A stretch of DNA of 64,000 nucleotides from Mucilaginibacter phenanthrenivorans (GCF_024721155.1 NZ_JAHVAP010000003.1:124001-188000); one strand, 5' to 3'; shown: positions 1 through 8,481, numbered from the stretch's first letter. Program-made: numbers and translations. The notes: generated from the letters alone by a model not told the origin.

Positions 1-260
1 TTAAGTGAACTAAATGCCGGTGTACGCCATTTTCCTTCGGCGGTAATATATAAAGTACGCCCGGAGTTAGTTACCTCGAAATATTCCTGCAAATTTTCAT
101 CGGTTTCAACAATTACCTTCTCCTCGTCGGCCTGGATCAATTCAACAGTTCCGCCAATGCTCGTATGCAGGCGAATAAAAGAGCTTACACTTCTCTCTGC
201 GGAAACGATGTTTCCGCTTCCCTTTATTTCAATCATTTGTCGTAGTTTTTTAAAGTTCAT
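1..260 (-). CDS. GIN-domain (DUF2807-like) protein, N-terminal part only
   Basis: The reading frame opens at an ATG (258-260) and stays open to the left window edge, so only the first 86 codons are visible. Residues 9-80 carry the pattern of the GIN/DUF2807 beta-helical head domain: MIEIKGSGNIVSAERSVSSF, then a segment ending in VETDENLQEYFEV and a TLYITAEGKW strand. Family members are usually exported with a signal peptide. None is seen here, and a second ATG at 236 would start directly at MIEIKGSG. It is divergent from the AraC regulator, with about 125 bases between the starts. Function unknown beyond the domain; the C-terminus lies outside the window. Confidence 0.6.
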   Translation of the reverse strand, partial: MNFKKLRQMIEIKGSGNIVSAERSVSSFIRLHTSIGGTVELIQADEEKVIVETDENLQEYFEVTNSGRTLYITAEGKWRTPAFSSL

Positions 261-385
261 TTTAAAATTTACCCCCTGTTGTAACGAACAGGTATATCGG
301 GCGTTTAATTATTAATACAAAGGTGTTAACAGATGTGCCTTCACAAGTTACATCAAACGGAGCAATAGTTATAAAATACGGAGCA

Positions 386-1366
386 ATGCCCTTTGAAATA
401 AAAAACACAGCTGATGACCGGGTACTGCACGCCGATGACTTGTCGGCAGCCGATTTTAAGAGTGATAAGCTGATTGAAAATACCGTACAATTTAATTTAC
501 CCGGGGCCGAATGCCGTTTGAGGGAATGGATCTTTAATGGCATCAGGATGGTACACCAAAATTGGCACTATAAGGAACGCCTGGAGTTGGCATGGAAGGG
601 CGATCTTGATGTGGTAACCCTTTGTTTTAATATGCGGGGCAAAACAACAATCGAAAATAAAGCTACCGGTAAGCCTTTTGAGCTCGGTAAATATCAGCAC
701 AACCTGTTCTATTCACAAACATGCGAAGGCACTCTTACAAATGATGAGTTGTACATGGAAACGTTCACGATCCAGTTTAACACCGATGCATTTCAGCGGC
801 TTACAGCGGAAGCAAATGATGTGTTGAAGCGTTTTGGAGTGAATGTGATAGCAGGTAAAAACGTGTCATTAAGCGATGATAGCTTGTATATGGATATCAA
901 TATGCTAAACGCAATAAACGCTATTGTATCCTGCAACTACCAGGACGAATTGAAAAAGATGTTCCTGCACTCCAAGTCTATCGAGCTATTGGTATTACAG
1001 GCCGAAGCTTATAATAATTTGCAAGCCCGGCCCGGCAATTACCTGAAAACAGAGTATGATAAAGAACGAATTATTTATGCCCGCGAATATTTGATCCAGC
1101 GCCTGGACATGCCGCCCAGCCTTGTCGATCTTGCCCGCGCCGCAGGGATAAACGAATACAAGCTGAAACGGGGCTTTAAGGAAATGTTTGGCAATACCGT
1201 ATTTGGATACCTTGCTGACACGCGCCTTGAACTTGCCAAAACCGACCTGCTGGAACATAAAAAACCTGTCAGCGAAATTGCCTTTGAATTGGGCTACAGT
1301 TCGGTGCAGCATTTTAGCTCCGCGTTTAAGAAGAAATTTGGAGTATCGCCAACTAAATGCAGTTAA
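386..1366 (+). CDS. AraC family transcriptional regulator
   Basis: A 326-residue protein with a C-terminal AraC/XylS DNA-binding domain (roughly residues 224-326). Both helix-turn-helix units are recognisable: LARAAGINEYKLKRGFKEMF, and the second unit around VSEIAFELGYSSVQHFSSAF ending KKKFGVSP. The N-terminal 200 residues resemble the effector-binding half of Bacteroidota AraC proteins but contain no motif that identifies a ligand. I chose the ATG at 386 (MPFEIKN). A GTG at 323 in the same frame would add 21 residues and cannot be excluded. It stands alone on the plus strand, convergent with hisS, whose stop is only 1-2 bases away. The target genes cannot be deduced from this window. Confidence 0.85.
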   Translation: MPFEIKNTADDRVLHADDLSAADFKSDKLIENTVQFNLPGAECRLREWIFNGIRMVHQNWHYKERLELAWKGDLDVVTLCFNMRGKTTIENKATGKPFELGKYQHNLFYSQTCEGTLTNDELYMETFTIQFNTDAFQRLTAEANDVLKRFGVNVIAGKNVSLSDDSLYMDINMLNAINAIVSCNYQDELKKMFLHSKSIELLVLQAEAYNNLQARPGNYLKTEYDKERIIYAREYLIQRLDMPPSLVDLARAAGINEYKLKRGFKEMFGNTVFGYLADTRLELAKTDLLEHKKPVSEIAFELGYSSVQHFSSAFKKKFGVSPTKCS

Positions 1367-1367
1367 C

Positions 1368-2744
1368 CTATTTGTTTATCACCTCCAAAATTTGCGCTGC
1401 ACTGCATTTTTCCTGCAGACCGCTCGCCATATTTTTAATGGTTAACAGGCCGCTTTCTATCTCATCGCTGCCGATGATGATGGTGAACGGGATGTGTTTA
1501 CTGTTGGCATAATCCAATTGCTTTTTCAGCTTGGCGCCTGCCGGATACAGCTCCGCATTTACATTTTGGCTGCGCAGCTTTTGGAGGATTGGTAAGGCAA
1601 ATGCCTCGCCCTCCTTATCAAAGCAGCAGATGAGCAATTGGGTTGTTTGATTTGATGTTGTGGGGAACAGGTTAAGCTCATCCATCACATCATAAATGCG
1701 ATCTGCTCCAAAGGAAATCCCTACGCCGGTTAGTCCTTTTAGTCCGAACATGCCGGTCAGGTCATCATACCTGCCGCCGCCGCCTATGCTGCCCATGGCC
1801 ACCTCGTTGGTTTTTACCTCGAAGATAGCACCGGTGTAGTAGTTTAAGCCGCGGGCCAGGGTAATATCTAATTCTAAGGTGGCAGTTATTAGCTGGCAAT
1901 TGGCGATGTAATTAAATACAGTTTCAATTTCGTCACAACCCTTTAATCCCGTTGGGGAACTTGCAAGTGCAGTGCGCAGGCTTGCCAGTTTTTCAATGTT
2001 CGATCCCTCCAGTAAAATAACCGGTTTTATCTTTTCGATATCATCAGCAGAAAAACCGCGATCCATCAGCTCTTTGATGACACCATCAAGGCCAATTTTA
2101 TCCAGTTTATCTATCGCTACGGTTAAATCAATGATGTTATCAGCTTTATCTATAAGTTCGGCTATTCCTGATAGTATTTTTCTATTATTTAATTTTATGG
2201 TAAAATCTTTTAAGCCAAGCTTGCTTAGGGCCTCGTCATAGATCAATATAAATTCAGCCTCATTTAGTAAAGAATCGGACCCAACCACATCGGCATCACA
2301 CTGGTAAAACTCGCGGTAGCGACCCTTTTGCGGCCTGTCGGCGCGCCAAACCGGTTGCACCTGGAATCGTTTAAAGGGGAAGGTGATCTCGTTTTGGTGC
2401 TGCACTACGTAACGGGCGAAAGGAACTGTGAGATCGTAGCGAAGGGCTTTTTCTGCAATCAGGAACGAAAGCTTTTTACTGTCCATTTCTACGTTCGCCT
2501 CGTTGATTCCGGCATCAGCTAAAAAATCGCCATTGTTCAGGATCTTGAAGATCAGCTTATCGCCTTCCTCACCATACTTTCCGGTTAAGGTCGACATCTT
2601 CTCCATCGTCGGTGTTTCTATCTGCTGGTAGCCATATTTGCGGAACACGCTTTTAATGGTATCGAAAATAAAATTACGCTTCACCATTTCGGTGGGTGAA
2701 AAATCGCGGGTGCCTTTTGGTACAGATGGTTTGATGGATGCCAT
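1368..2744 (-). CDS. hisS: Histidyl-tRNA synthetase
   Basis: A 458-residue class II aminoacyl-tRNA synthetase that charges tRNA-His. Motifs run in the expected order: VPKGTRDFSP at the N-terminus, the LRYDLTVPFARYV strand, the class II motif 2 region RYREFYQCDADVVG near residues 142-155, the histidine-specific ARGLNYYTGAIFEV segment near 300, and GSIGGGGRYDDLTGMFG followed by GVGISFGADR (motif 3). The C-terminal 90 residues fit the anticodon-binding domain. The ATG at 2744 is preferred over an in-frame TTG at 2753 because that TTG is part of a TACCTTTG promoter box. It is a single gene with its own promoter, convergent with the AraC gene. Confidence 0.97.
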   Translation of the reverse strand: MASIKPSVPKGTRDFSPTEMVKRNFIFDTIKSVFRKYGYQQIETPTMEKMSTLTGKYGEEGDKLIFKILNNGDFLADAGINEANVEMDSKKLSFLIAEKALRYDLTVPFARYVVQHQNEITFPFKRFQVQPVWRADRPQKGRYREFYQCDADVVGSDSLLNEAEFILIYDEALSKLGLKDFTIKLNNRKILSGIAELIDKADNIIDLTVAIDKLDKIGLDGVIKELMDRGFSADDIEKIKPVILLEGSNIEKLASLRTALASSPTGLKGCDEIETVFNYIANCQLITATLELDITLARGLNYYTGAIFEVKTNEVAMGSIGGGGRYDDLTGMFGLKGLTGVGISFGADRIYDVMDELNLFPTTSNQTTQLLICCFDKEGEAFALPILQKLRSQNVNAELYPAGAKLKKQLDYANSKHIPFTIIIGSDEIESGLLTIKNMASGLQEKCSAAQILEVINK

Positions 2745-2750
2745 AGAGGG

Positions 2751-2758
2751 CAAAGGTA
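2751..2758 (-). promoter_or_regulatory. Bacteroidota -7 promoter box (TACCTTTG) of hisS
   Basis: On the minus strand the sequence reads TACCTTTG, an exact match to the TAnnTTTG element of the Bacteroidota primary sigma factor. It ends 6 bases before the hisS ATG, so the transcript leader would be very short or absent. No clear -33 TTTG is seen. Confidence 0.6.
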
Positions 2759-2767
2759 CTTTTTATA

Positions 2768-2813
2768 GTTGAAAAGTTGTAGTAGTTGAAAATGTTGTAG
2801 TAGTTGAAAATGT
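2768..2813. repeat. GTTGTAR-family word repeat, copy 1
   Basis: Nearly two exact tandem copies of an 18-base unit (GTTGTAGTAGTTGAAAAT) plus flanking part-units, in the gap between hisS and the acetyltransferase. The same GTTGTAR word recurs near 4950-5032, 30913-31037, 44490-44590, 50458-50598 and 52715-52737. Confidence 0.75.
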
Positions 2814-2870
2814 TATATTATCATGATCTGTGAAGATAAAATAGAAGGTTTTGTTGAGTAGATTTGAACA

Positions 2871-3371
2871 ATGAACATCCTGACTGAAACGCCGCGCTTT
2901 ATAATCCGCCTGTTTAAGGCCGAAGAAGAAGAAATATACCTTAAACTTTTTGATGACAGGCGGGTGATGAAATACCTGCCCTTTCGCACCCAACAAGATC
3001 TGATTGCCGTATTTAGAGAAAACCTGGCAGATAGCGGAACAGTTACCGGCAGATGGGGTATTTTCGATAAGGCGAATGGTGATTTTATAGGTCTTTGCTT
3101 GCTTCGTCCGTTTGATGATGGCAGCGAGGATATTGAGTTGGGCTATGTGCTGCATTATGACTATTGGGGGCAGGGCGCTGCTTCTGAAATGGCGCAGGCG
3201 CTATTGGTACATATGCTAACCTTAAAGCCCGGTACCACGTTTGTTGCCGTAACTGATCTTGACAATATCCCTTCCCAAAAGGTGCTTGAAAAGGCAGGTT
3301 TAAAAAGGGCGGCAAATTACGTAAGGGGTGGTGAGGAGCTGGCGTATTTCAGGACCGCTGATTTTTTGTGA
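2871..3371 (+). CDS. GNAT family N-acetyltransferase (RimJ/RimL-like)
   Basis: A 166-residue protein with the GNAT fold. The opening TPRFIIRLFKAEE strand, the central WGIFDKANGDFIGLCLLR pair of strands, the acetyl-CoA binding motif A around ELGYVLHYDYWGQGAASEMA and the closing motif B segment NIPSQKVLEKAGLKRAANYV match ribosomal-protein acetyltransferases of the RimJ/RimL type, which move an acetyl group from acetyl-CoA to an amine. The substrate cannot be told from sequence; many members act on small molecules or protein N-termini. It is a single gene downstream of a repeat array, with no operon partner. Confidence 0.88.
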   Translation: MNILTETPRFIIRLFKAEEEEIYLKLFDDRRVMKYLPFRTQQDLIAVFRENLADSGTVTGRWGIFDKANGDFIGLCLLRPFDDGSEDIELGYVLHYDYWGQGAASEMAQALLVHMLTLKPGTTFVAVTDLDNIPSQKVLEKAGLKRAANYVRGGEELAYFRTADFL

Positions 3372-3470
3372 TGGAATGATTTCGTTGATTTTGATTCGAT
3401 TTTGTTTGAATTGAACGAGGCTCTCTCTATATAAAACCCTTATATTAGTTGTCTCAACTCCATTCACAAA

Positions 3471-4325
3471 ATGAAGAAATCCCTGCTGCTTTTTACGTTC
3501 TCGGTGTTTTTTACATGCCGTTTATTCGCACAGTCAACAAACGATAGTTTGGTAATAAAGGATTTGCAATGGGATCCTAAATCGCCGGCATCCTTTGCAG
3601 AGCTTAATATCCCATCAGGCGGTAGTTTATTGCAGGGCTTTATCCTGACTGCCAATGGTGCGGGCAAACATCCAACGCTTTTAATGCTGCATGGTTACCC
3701 GGGTAACGAGCGGAACCTTGATTTGGCACAGGTAGTGCGGTCGCATGGGTGGAATGTTATTTATTTTGATTACCGCGGGTCGTGGGGAAGCCAGGGAAAA
3801 TTCAGCTTCAAAAACTGTGTGGAAGATGTGGTGAATGCAGTTGCCTGGTGCAAAACAAATGCAGCAAAGTTTAAGATTGACACCGCAAACATTACGCTGT
3901 TTGGCCATAGCATGGGTGGTTTTGTATGTTTAAAGGCGCTTACTTACCTACCGGGCGTTAAAAAAGGATTTGCGCTTTCGGCATGGGATATTTATGCAGA
4001 TGTACAAAGGTTTAAGGGCAAGGATTTTGAAAAACGAATAGAACAGGCAAACGGGAACTACTTTGTATTAAACGCCAGCACCGCTGAAATTTATAACCCG
4101 GTTATTGCTGATCCTGGTTATTTTAACCTGCACAACAGCGCTGCAGCTTTATCAAAAAAGCAAGTGATTATGCTGGATGAAATGAATGCCAATAAAGTGC
4201 TTGCTGAAGATATAAAATCGCATAACAAAGCCTACTTTGATTACCAGGTTTGGAAAACCGATCACCCCTTTACCAATAAGCGGGTTTCGTTAATGAAGTT
4301 GGTTTTGTGGTTTTTGGATAAGTAA
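3471..4325 (+). CDS. Exported alpha/beta hydrolase
   Basis: A 284-residue protein with an N-terminal signal peptide (KKSLLLFTFSVFFTC, cleavage near FAQS at residue 20). The fold is alpha/beta hydrolase: an oxyanion-type loop LHGYPGNERN (73-82), the nucleophile elbow FGHSMGGF with Ser147, an acidic residue likely in the 230s, and His265 in KTDHPF. The family cleaves ester or peptide bonds; the substrate is unknown. The mature protein should sit in the periplasm. It is a single gene, followed by an inverted repeat at 4355-4454. Confidence 0.85.
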   Translation: MKKSLLLFTFSVFFTCRLFAQSTNDSLVIKDLQWDPKSPASFAELNIPSGGSLLQGFILTANGAGKHPTLLMLHGYPGNERNLDLAQVVRSHGWNVIYFDYRGSWGSQGKFSFKNCVEDVVNAVAWCKTNAAKFKIDTANITLFGHSMGGFVCLKALTYLPGVKKGFALSAWDIYADVQRFKGKDFEKRIEQANGNYFVLNASTAEIYNPVIADPGYFNLHNSAAALSKKQVIMLDEMNANKVLAEDIKSHNKAYFDYQVWKTDHPFTNKRVSLMKLVLWFLDK

Positions 4326-4354
4326 AACTTAAGAAACCTTCACTCCAACGGGGT

Positions 4355-4454
4355 GTCATCCTGAGGCACTCGAAGGATGAGCGCAGTGGCCCTTCCGCTT
4401 GCTAAGTATGGAGCAGAGGCCTTTGCCCGCATGCTTCGAGTGCCTCAGCATGAC
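4355..4454. repeat. REP-like inverted repeat after the hydrolase gene
   Basis: The left arm (4355-4379, GTCATCCTGAGGCACTCGAA plus GGATG) is matched by an inverted right arm (4429-4454) with few mismatches. The arms flank a 49-base middle. It lies between convergent genes and could form a hairpin in either transcript. Sequences of this GTCATNCTGAG type are common intergenic repeats in bacterial genomes. Confidence 0.7.
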
Positions 4455-4502
4455 AGCCTCCTTTTGTTTCTTTTTGATGCTGTATTTAAAACGCGAAGAG
4501 CA

Positions 4503-4937
4503 TCAACTTAACGCCTTAATTATCTCTTTACACCCCTTCTCAACCATCAAAAAAACGGGTTCAAATTGCGCATCGTCATAATACGGATCGGGGACAATGT
4601 TATCGCCCAATAATAGCCTTACTTTTTTCCGGTCTTCGTCGTTACGGGCAAGGGCAAGGATATCGCTCAGGTTGCTTTTATCCATAACAAAAATGTGGTC
4701 GTATTCGTCAAAATCGCTGATGCGGAACAAACGACAGATTTGGTCACTGATGTCGATGCCATGGTTACGGGCGGTGCGCACTGACCGGCGGTCCGGGCCT
4801 TCCCCCACGTGCCAGTTACCTGTGCCTGCAGAATCAACCTCCCAGTCGAGGCCTTGCTCTTTAGCCAAATGCTCCATTATCCCATGCGCCAGCGGCGACC
4901 GGCAGATATTGCCGAGGCATACCATTAGTAGTTTCAT
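4503..4937 (-). CDS. Low-molecular-weight protein-tyrosine phosphatase
   Basis: A 144-residue cytoplasmic phosphatase. The active-site P-loop VCLGNICRSP has Cys7 and Arg13 (CX5R-S), and the general-acid loop DPYYDD has Asp117 near the C-terminus. This is the standard LMW-PTP layout and length. Such enzymes dephosphorylate tyrosine kinases of polysaccharide export or arginine-phosphorylated proteins; no kinase or capsule gene is near, so the partner is unknown. Its start is separated from the upstream S1/P1 nuclease by 100 bases made of a GTTGTAR inverted repeat. The stop codon is immediately followed by a short AT-rich tail facing the hydrolase gene. Confidence 0.93.
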   Translation of the reverse strand: MKLLMVCLGNICRSPLAHGIMEHLAKEQGLDWEVDSAGTGNWHVGEGPDRRSVRTARNHGIDISDQICRLFRISDFDEYDHIFVMDKSNLSDILALARNDEDRKKVRLLLGDNIVPDPYYDDAQFEPVFLMVEKGCKEIIKALS

Positions 4938-4946
4938 TGTTTGGGG

Positions 4947-5037
4947 TTGTAAAGGTTGTAGTTGTTGTAAGGGTTGTAAATGTTGTTGAAAGAGCTTTCA
5001 ACCTCTACAACAACATTTACAACCCTTACAACTTTTA
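4947..5037. repeat. GTTGTAR-family inverted repeat, copy 2
   Basis: The arms at 4964-4988 and 5008-5032 are exact 25-base reverse complements built from the words GTTGTAAG, GGTTGTAAAT and GTTGTTG. The loop is about 19 bases. On the minus strand the element starts within a few bases of the nuclease stop codon, so it would form a long hairpin at the 3' end of that mRNA. Confidence 0.85.
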
Positions 5038-5832
5038 CTAACTAAACAATTGATTCAACACCCCTGCTAACCTAACCCCAGCCTTCAGCAATTGCTGGTT
5101 AAGGGTTTCAAGATGGGTAAAATTGTATTTATAATTCAGGGTATCACCCGGTTTTATTTCGGTGTATATCTTTTCAGCAATCTGGTTCGATTCATAAAGC
5201 CACTGGCTTATCGGCGCTTTTTGCCATTCCCGGCGTTCCTCAAGGGTGGTGTGATTAATGTTTGAAGCGTACTCGGTATAGCTCAATTGCTGAAAATCTA
5301 TCAGCTGCGAATCCCAAACAGAATGCAGGTTTGTTGGCGTATTAAACCAGTTTACTTTAAAATCATTTCCGCCTTTGTCATCAGTGTGGGCAGTGTGCAT
5401 TGGTTGGTGAACATCCTCGATGATATGGATCAGCATCCGCAGGTAAAGCAATTTGTTCTGTTTGCTGATGTCCTTCTTTTTCAGCTCACCAATCAGGAAG
5501 TTCAGTTTGGTGTAAGCATCAACTTTAGTATCCTTCGCCAAAAAATCCTGCATTTCGGGCAGGGTGTAGGCCTTGTCAAAATCGATATAATGCCATGAAG
5601 ACAGATAACTGTAATCGGGATCTGATTTTATAAAATCAGCCCAGTTGCTGGCCATTGCTATCGACTCGTTACCTAAAATTTCCTTAATGGCTTTGCGGGC
5701 CTGCGGGGTTAAATAGCTTTCGGCAATCTGGCCGCAAATACGGTGTCCCTGGGTTCCCCAGGCCATTGACTGTACCGGCGCATAAATAATGGCGATACCT
5801 ATTGCCAGCTTCTTTAAAAATGTTGTTTTCAT
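5038..5832 (-). CDS. Exported S1/P1-type nuclease
   Basis: A 264-residue protein with a signal peptide (cleavage at SMA-W25). Family members use a mature N-terminal tryptophan as a zinc ligand, and Trp25 and His30 (AWGTQGH) fit this. Further zinc-binding residues of the trinuclear centre are visible in NWADFIKSD, SSWHYIDFD, the helix HIIEDVHQPMH and the GGNDF...NLHSVWD stretch. The enzyme hydrolyses single-stranded DNA and RNA in the periplasm or medium, probably for phosphate or nucleoside scavenging. It is the upstream gene of the phosphatase on the same strand, but the hairpin repeat between them suggests separate transcripts. Confidence 0.93.
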   Translation of the reverse strand: MKTTFLKKLAIGIAIIYAPVQSMAWGTQGHRICGQIAESYLTPQARKAIKEILGNESIAMASNWADFIKSDPDYSYLSSWHYIDFDKAYTLPEMQDFLAKDTKVDAYTKLNFLIGELKKKDISKQNKLLYLRMLIHIIEDVHQPMHTAHTDDKGGNDFKVNWFNTPTNLHSVWDSQLIDFQQLSYTEYASNINHTTLEERREWQKAPISQWLYESNQIAEKIYTEIKPGDTLNYKYNFTHLETLNQQLLKAGVRLAGVLNQLFS

Positions 5833-5845
5833 TGCAAAATGTTTT

Positions 5846-6373
5846 CTATAAGGGTTTTGGAATACAAGATGTTCGTTTTATTAAGCGCGCATTAATAGGG
5901 ATAACGCTGGAGATGCCTGCAAATTGGATAAGTGAATCCGTTTTTTTGGTGATTTTGAAATACTCTTCATAGTCGCCTGAACGGAAACAGCCCTTATCAT
6001 CCTTAAGGCTCATATCGGCATTGCAAAACAAGCCCTTCATGTGCAGCGTGTCGTGCCGTTGTTCATAAGTGCCACGGCAATATTCCGTCCAATGGCCGGA
6101 GCTCATGCAGGAATCGGCTCCAGTGTTTATTTTACTGTAGGATTTAATCGCCACAAAGAATGAATCGCAGGTAAATTTAAAATGATAGGATGAATAGCTG
6201 AGCAATTGCTTTTGCGCCGGCAATGAGTCTTGCTGCCACTCGCCCTGCAGGTAGACTTGACCGACTGTTTGTTTGTCGGGGTTGAAACTGCAGGCGGAGC
6301 AGAAAGCTAAAAGCAGAAAGCCAAAGGCAATTAGGCAAAAGGTAAAAGGGGAAAGGCGAAAGGGCTTTTGCAT
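5846..6373 (-). CDS. Small lipoprotein of unknown function
   Basis: A 175-residue protein starting at the ATG at 6373 (MQKPFRLSP). It has a hydrophobic export segment (residues 11-25) ending in a lipobox-like CSAC around residues 25-28. The mature part has paired cysteines (SCMSSGHWTEYC and GLFCNADMS) and no family I recognise. The frame stays open upstream into the fumC terminus, but that stretch is a repeat (6387-6420) and is unlikely to be translated. Oddly, the signal-peptide codons lie inside a word repeat (AGAAAGCTAAAAGC type, 6301-6360), so the export signal appears to be built from repeat DNA. Confidence 0.6.
   Translation of the reverse strand: MQKPFRLSPFTFCLIAFGFLLLAFCSACSFNPDKQTVGQVYLQGEWQQDSLPAQKQLLSYSSYHFKFTCDSFFVAIKSYSKINTGADSCMSSGHWTEYCRGTYEQRHDTLHMKGLFCNADMSLKDDKGCFRSGDYEEYFKITKKTDSLIQFAGISSVIPINARLIKRTSCIPKPL
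6301..6360. repeat. AGAAAGCTAAAAGC word repeat inside a coding region
   Basis: A degenerate run of the words AGAAAGC, TAAAAGC, CAAAAGG, TAAAAGG and GAAAGGC. The 14-mer at 6307-6320 is the exact reverse complement of a unit of the tandem array at 59895-59976. Here it encodes the signal peptide of the lipoprotein. Confidence 0.7.
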
Positions 6374-6386
6374 AGTTCTATTAAAG

Positions 6387-6420
6387 CCCCTCTCCTTTAG
6401 GAGAGGGGTTGGGGTGAGGC
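6387..6420. repeat. CCCCTCTCC/GGAGAGGGG hairpin repeat after fumC
   Basis: A perfect 9-base stem with a TTTA loop (6387-6408), followed by TTGGGGTGAGGC. On the minus strand it directly follows the fumC TAA and reads as the well-known repeat that gives spurious peptides with TPTPLLKERG. It can act as a 3'-end hairpin for fumC. Confidence 0.75.
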
Positions 6421-7818
6421 TTATTTTAAGCTGCCAATCATATCTTCCGGGCGAACCCACTCGTCAAATTGCTCATTGGTTAGTAAACCAAGGCCGAGGG
6501 CAGCTTCACGCAGCGACAGGTTTTCTTTCAGCGCCTTCTTAGCTATTTTGGCCGCGTTTTCGTAACCGATATGCGGATTTAACGCTGTTACCAGCATTAA
6601 TGAGTTCTCCAGGTGCTTTTTGATGCCGGCGTAGTTTGGCTCAATGCCTGCTGCGCAATGGTCATTAAATGAAGTACAGGCATCCCCAATCAGGCGGGCC
6701 GACTGTAAAAAGTTAGCTGCCATAACCGGCTTAAATACGTTCAGTTCATAATGCCCGTTTGAGCCTCCGATGGAAATGGTAACATCATTACCCATAACCT
6801 GTGCAGCCACCATGGTAACCGCCTCATTCTGGGTTGGGTTAACCTTGCCCGGCATAATTGATGATCCCGGCTCGTTATCAGGAATGTGAATTTCGCCAAT
6901 ACCTGAACGCGGACCAGAAGCCAGCATGCGGATATCGTTGGCAATCTTCATTAATGATACGGCAATTTGTTTTAAAGCGCCATGGCTTTCAACAATGGCA
7001 TCGTGTGCAGCAAGCGCCTCAAATTTATTTTCGGCTGTGCGGAATGGCAAACCTGTAAATTGAGCAATATATTCTGCGACTTTAACGTCATAGCCTTTTG
7101 GCGTATTGATGCCGGTACCAACGGCGGTACCGCCAAGTGCCAATTCAGACAAGTGGTCAAGTGTATTTCTTAGTGCTTTTAATCCATGATCTAACTGCGA
7201 TACATAACCCGAGAATTCCTGGCCTAAAGTAAGCGGCGTAGCGTCCATCAGGTGGGTGCGGCCAATTTTAACCACGCTTTTAAAAGCTTCTGATTTTACC
7301 TTTAGCGTATCGCGCAATTTTTCAATCCCCGGAATGGTTACATCGGTAACCATTTTATAGGCGGCAATGTGCATTGCGGTTGGGTAAGTATCGTTTGATG
7401 ATTGCGATTTATTTACGTCATCGTTAGGGTGGATGAAGGTTTTACCCTCGCCTAATTTGTTACCTGCTACCACGTGTGCGCGGTTGGCAATAACTTCGTT
7501 CACGTTCATGTTTGATTGCGTGCCCGAGCCTGTTTGCCAGATCACCAGCGGAAATTCGCCGGCTAACTCGCCTTTAAGAATCTCGTCGCAAACCTGTGCA
7601 ATCTGGTCGCGTTTTTCGGCAGGCAATACGCCGCAATCGGTATTGGTATACGCAGCTGCCTTTTTAAGATAGGCAAATGCCGCAATAATTTCCTTTGGCA
7701 TTGATGCCTCGGGGCCAATTTTGAAGTTATTGCGTGATCGTTCGGTTTGTGCTCCCCAGTATTTATCGGCAGGTACCTGTACCTCGCCCATGGTATCGTG
7801 TTCGGTTCTGAAACTCAT
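6421..7818 (-). CDS. fumC: Class II fumarate hydratase
   Basis: A 465-residue enzyme of the aspartase/fumarase superfamily that interconverts fumarate and malate in the TCA cycle. The N-terminal [18 protein letters not shown], the substrate-binding [17 protein letters not shown], the [20 protein letters not shown] block and the signature loop [16 protein letters not shown], with its catalytic serine, are all present. The length is standard for iron-independent FumC. It has its own TACCTTTG promoter box 24-31 bases before the ATG and a repeat hairpin directly at its stop. Confidence 0.97.
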   Translation of the reverse strand: MSFRTEHDTMGEVQVPADKYWGAQTERSRNNFKIGPEASMPKEIIAAFAYLKKAAAYTNTDCGVLPAEKRDQIAQVCDEILKGELAGEFPLVIWQTGSGTQSNMNVNEVIANRAHVVAGNKLGEGKTFIHPNDDVNKSQSSNDTYPTAMHIAAYKMVTDVTIPGIEKLRDTLKVKSEAFKSVVKIGRTHLMDATPLTLGQEFSGYVSQLDHGLKALRNTLDHLSELALGGTAVGTGINTPKGYDVKVAEYIAQFTGLPFRTAENKFEALAAHDAIVESHGALKQIAVSLMKIANDIRMLASGPRSGIGEIHIPDNEPGSSIMPGKVNPTQNEAVTMVAAQVMGNDVTISIGGSNGHYELNVFKPVMAANFLQSARLIGDACTSFNDHCAAGIEPNYAGIKKHLENSLMLVTALNPHIGYENAAKIAKKALKENLSLREAALGLGLLTNEQFDEWVRPEDMIGSLK

Positions 7819-7841
7819 GGAATTTGTGTTTTTTGCAGGGG

Positions 7842-7849
7842 CAAAGGTA
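7842..7849 (-). promoter_or_regulatory. -7 promoter box (TACCTTTG) of fumC
   Basis: The minus strand reads TACCTTTG, an exact TAnnTTTG match, about 24 bases upstream of the fumC ATG. Confidence 0.6.
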
Positions 7850-7956
7850 GGGTTTTATCTAATGTTTGTAAGCCTGTACAGGTAAACTTTTTGGTACAAA
7901 AACCATAATAAGTTAAGGCATTATTCAACTAAACAAGTTGCAGTTACTGCGTACAT

Positions 7957-8481
7957 TTAATCCCCCTCTTCTATATCGTCGTCCTCTCCCTCTATATCAC
8001 CATCATCAAAATCGCTAAAAAAGCGGTCCTCATCAAACATTAGCTCCTCTAGTTTTTCCTGTTCAGGGGTGCTGGTATCAAAGCGGATCGCCCAGTTATC
8101 AGGGATGTCGTAACTTTTGTCGAACCCCCGGACCCAGTCGTTAAAAACCAGCCGGAACTCGTCGATCTTATCACGCATCAGGTCTACATAATCTTCCTCG
8201 TTGATCTCCACCATCGATGCAAACGATATGGCGTTGAACATATCCTGTGTAGCCAGTTTTATCAAAACAGCATTCTGCATGCGCAGGGTGTATAAACCAC
8301 CTCCCTCTGCTCCGGCTATCTTGGCCTGGATCAATGCAGCATTGCTGAACATCTGGGTAGCCAGGTGCTCCTTCATCTCATCCTCCTTTAAGGCATCGGC
8401 AATCACCTCAGCAAGGTCGAATAATTCCTGTGCTTTCTGATACACGGGTAGTTTTTCATATTTATCTAATCGGCGGGACAT
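7957..8481 (-). CDS. Predicted helical-bundle protein, S23/four-helix-like
   Basis: A 174-residue cytoplasmic protein, largely alpha-helical by composition. The opening KYEKLPVYQKAQELFDLAEV resembles the start of four-helix-bundle proteins of the S23 type, but the match is partial. The last 30 residues are very acidic (DFDDGDIEGEDDDIEEGD) and probably disordered. No catalytic motif is visible. It is a single gene, divergent from purD, and the space between the two is framed by an ATGTGCGG repeat pair. Confidence 0.65.
   Translation of the reverse strand: MSRRLDKYEKLPVYQKAQELFDLAEVIADALKEDEMKEHLATQMFSNAALIQAKIAGAEGGGLYTLRMQNAVLIKLATQDMFNAISFASMVEINEEDYVDLMRDKIDEFRLVFNDWVRGFDKSYDIPDNWAIRFDTSTPEQEKLEELMFDEDRFFSDFDDGDIEGEDDDIEEGD

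Noticed and set aside
1972..2241. Open frames antisense to hisS, tex, pdhB, Mo subunits and nrdJ
   Set aside because: They are shadows of well-identified genes and show no protein-like features.
6374..6460. Extension of the lipoprotein into the fumC terminus
   Set aside because: It contains the notorious TPTPLLKERG peptide from a non-coding hairpin repeat and overlaps the end of fumC.
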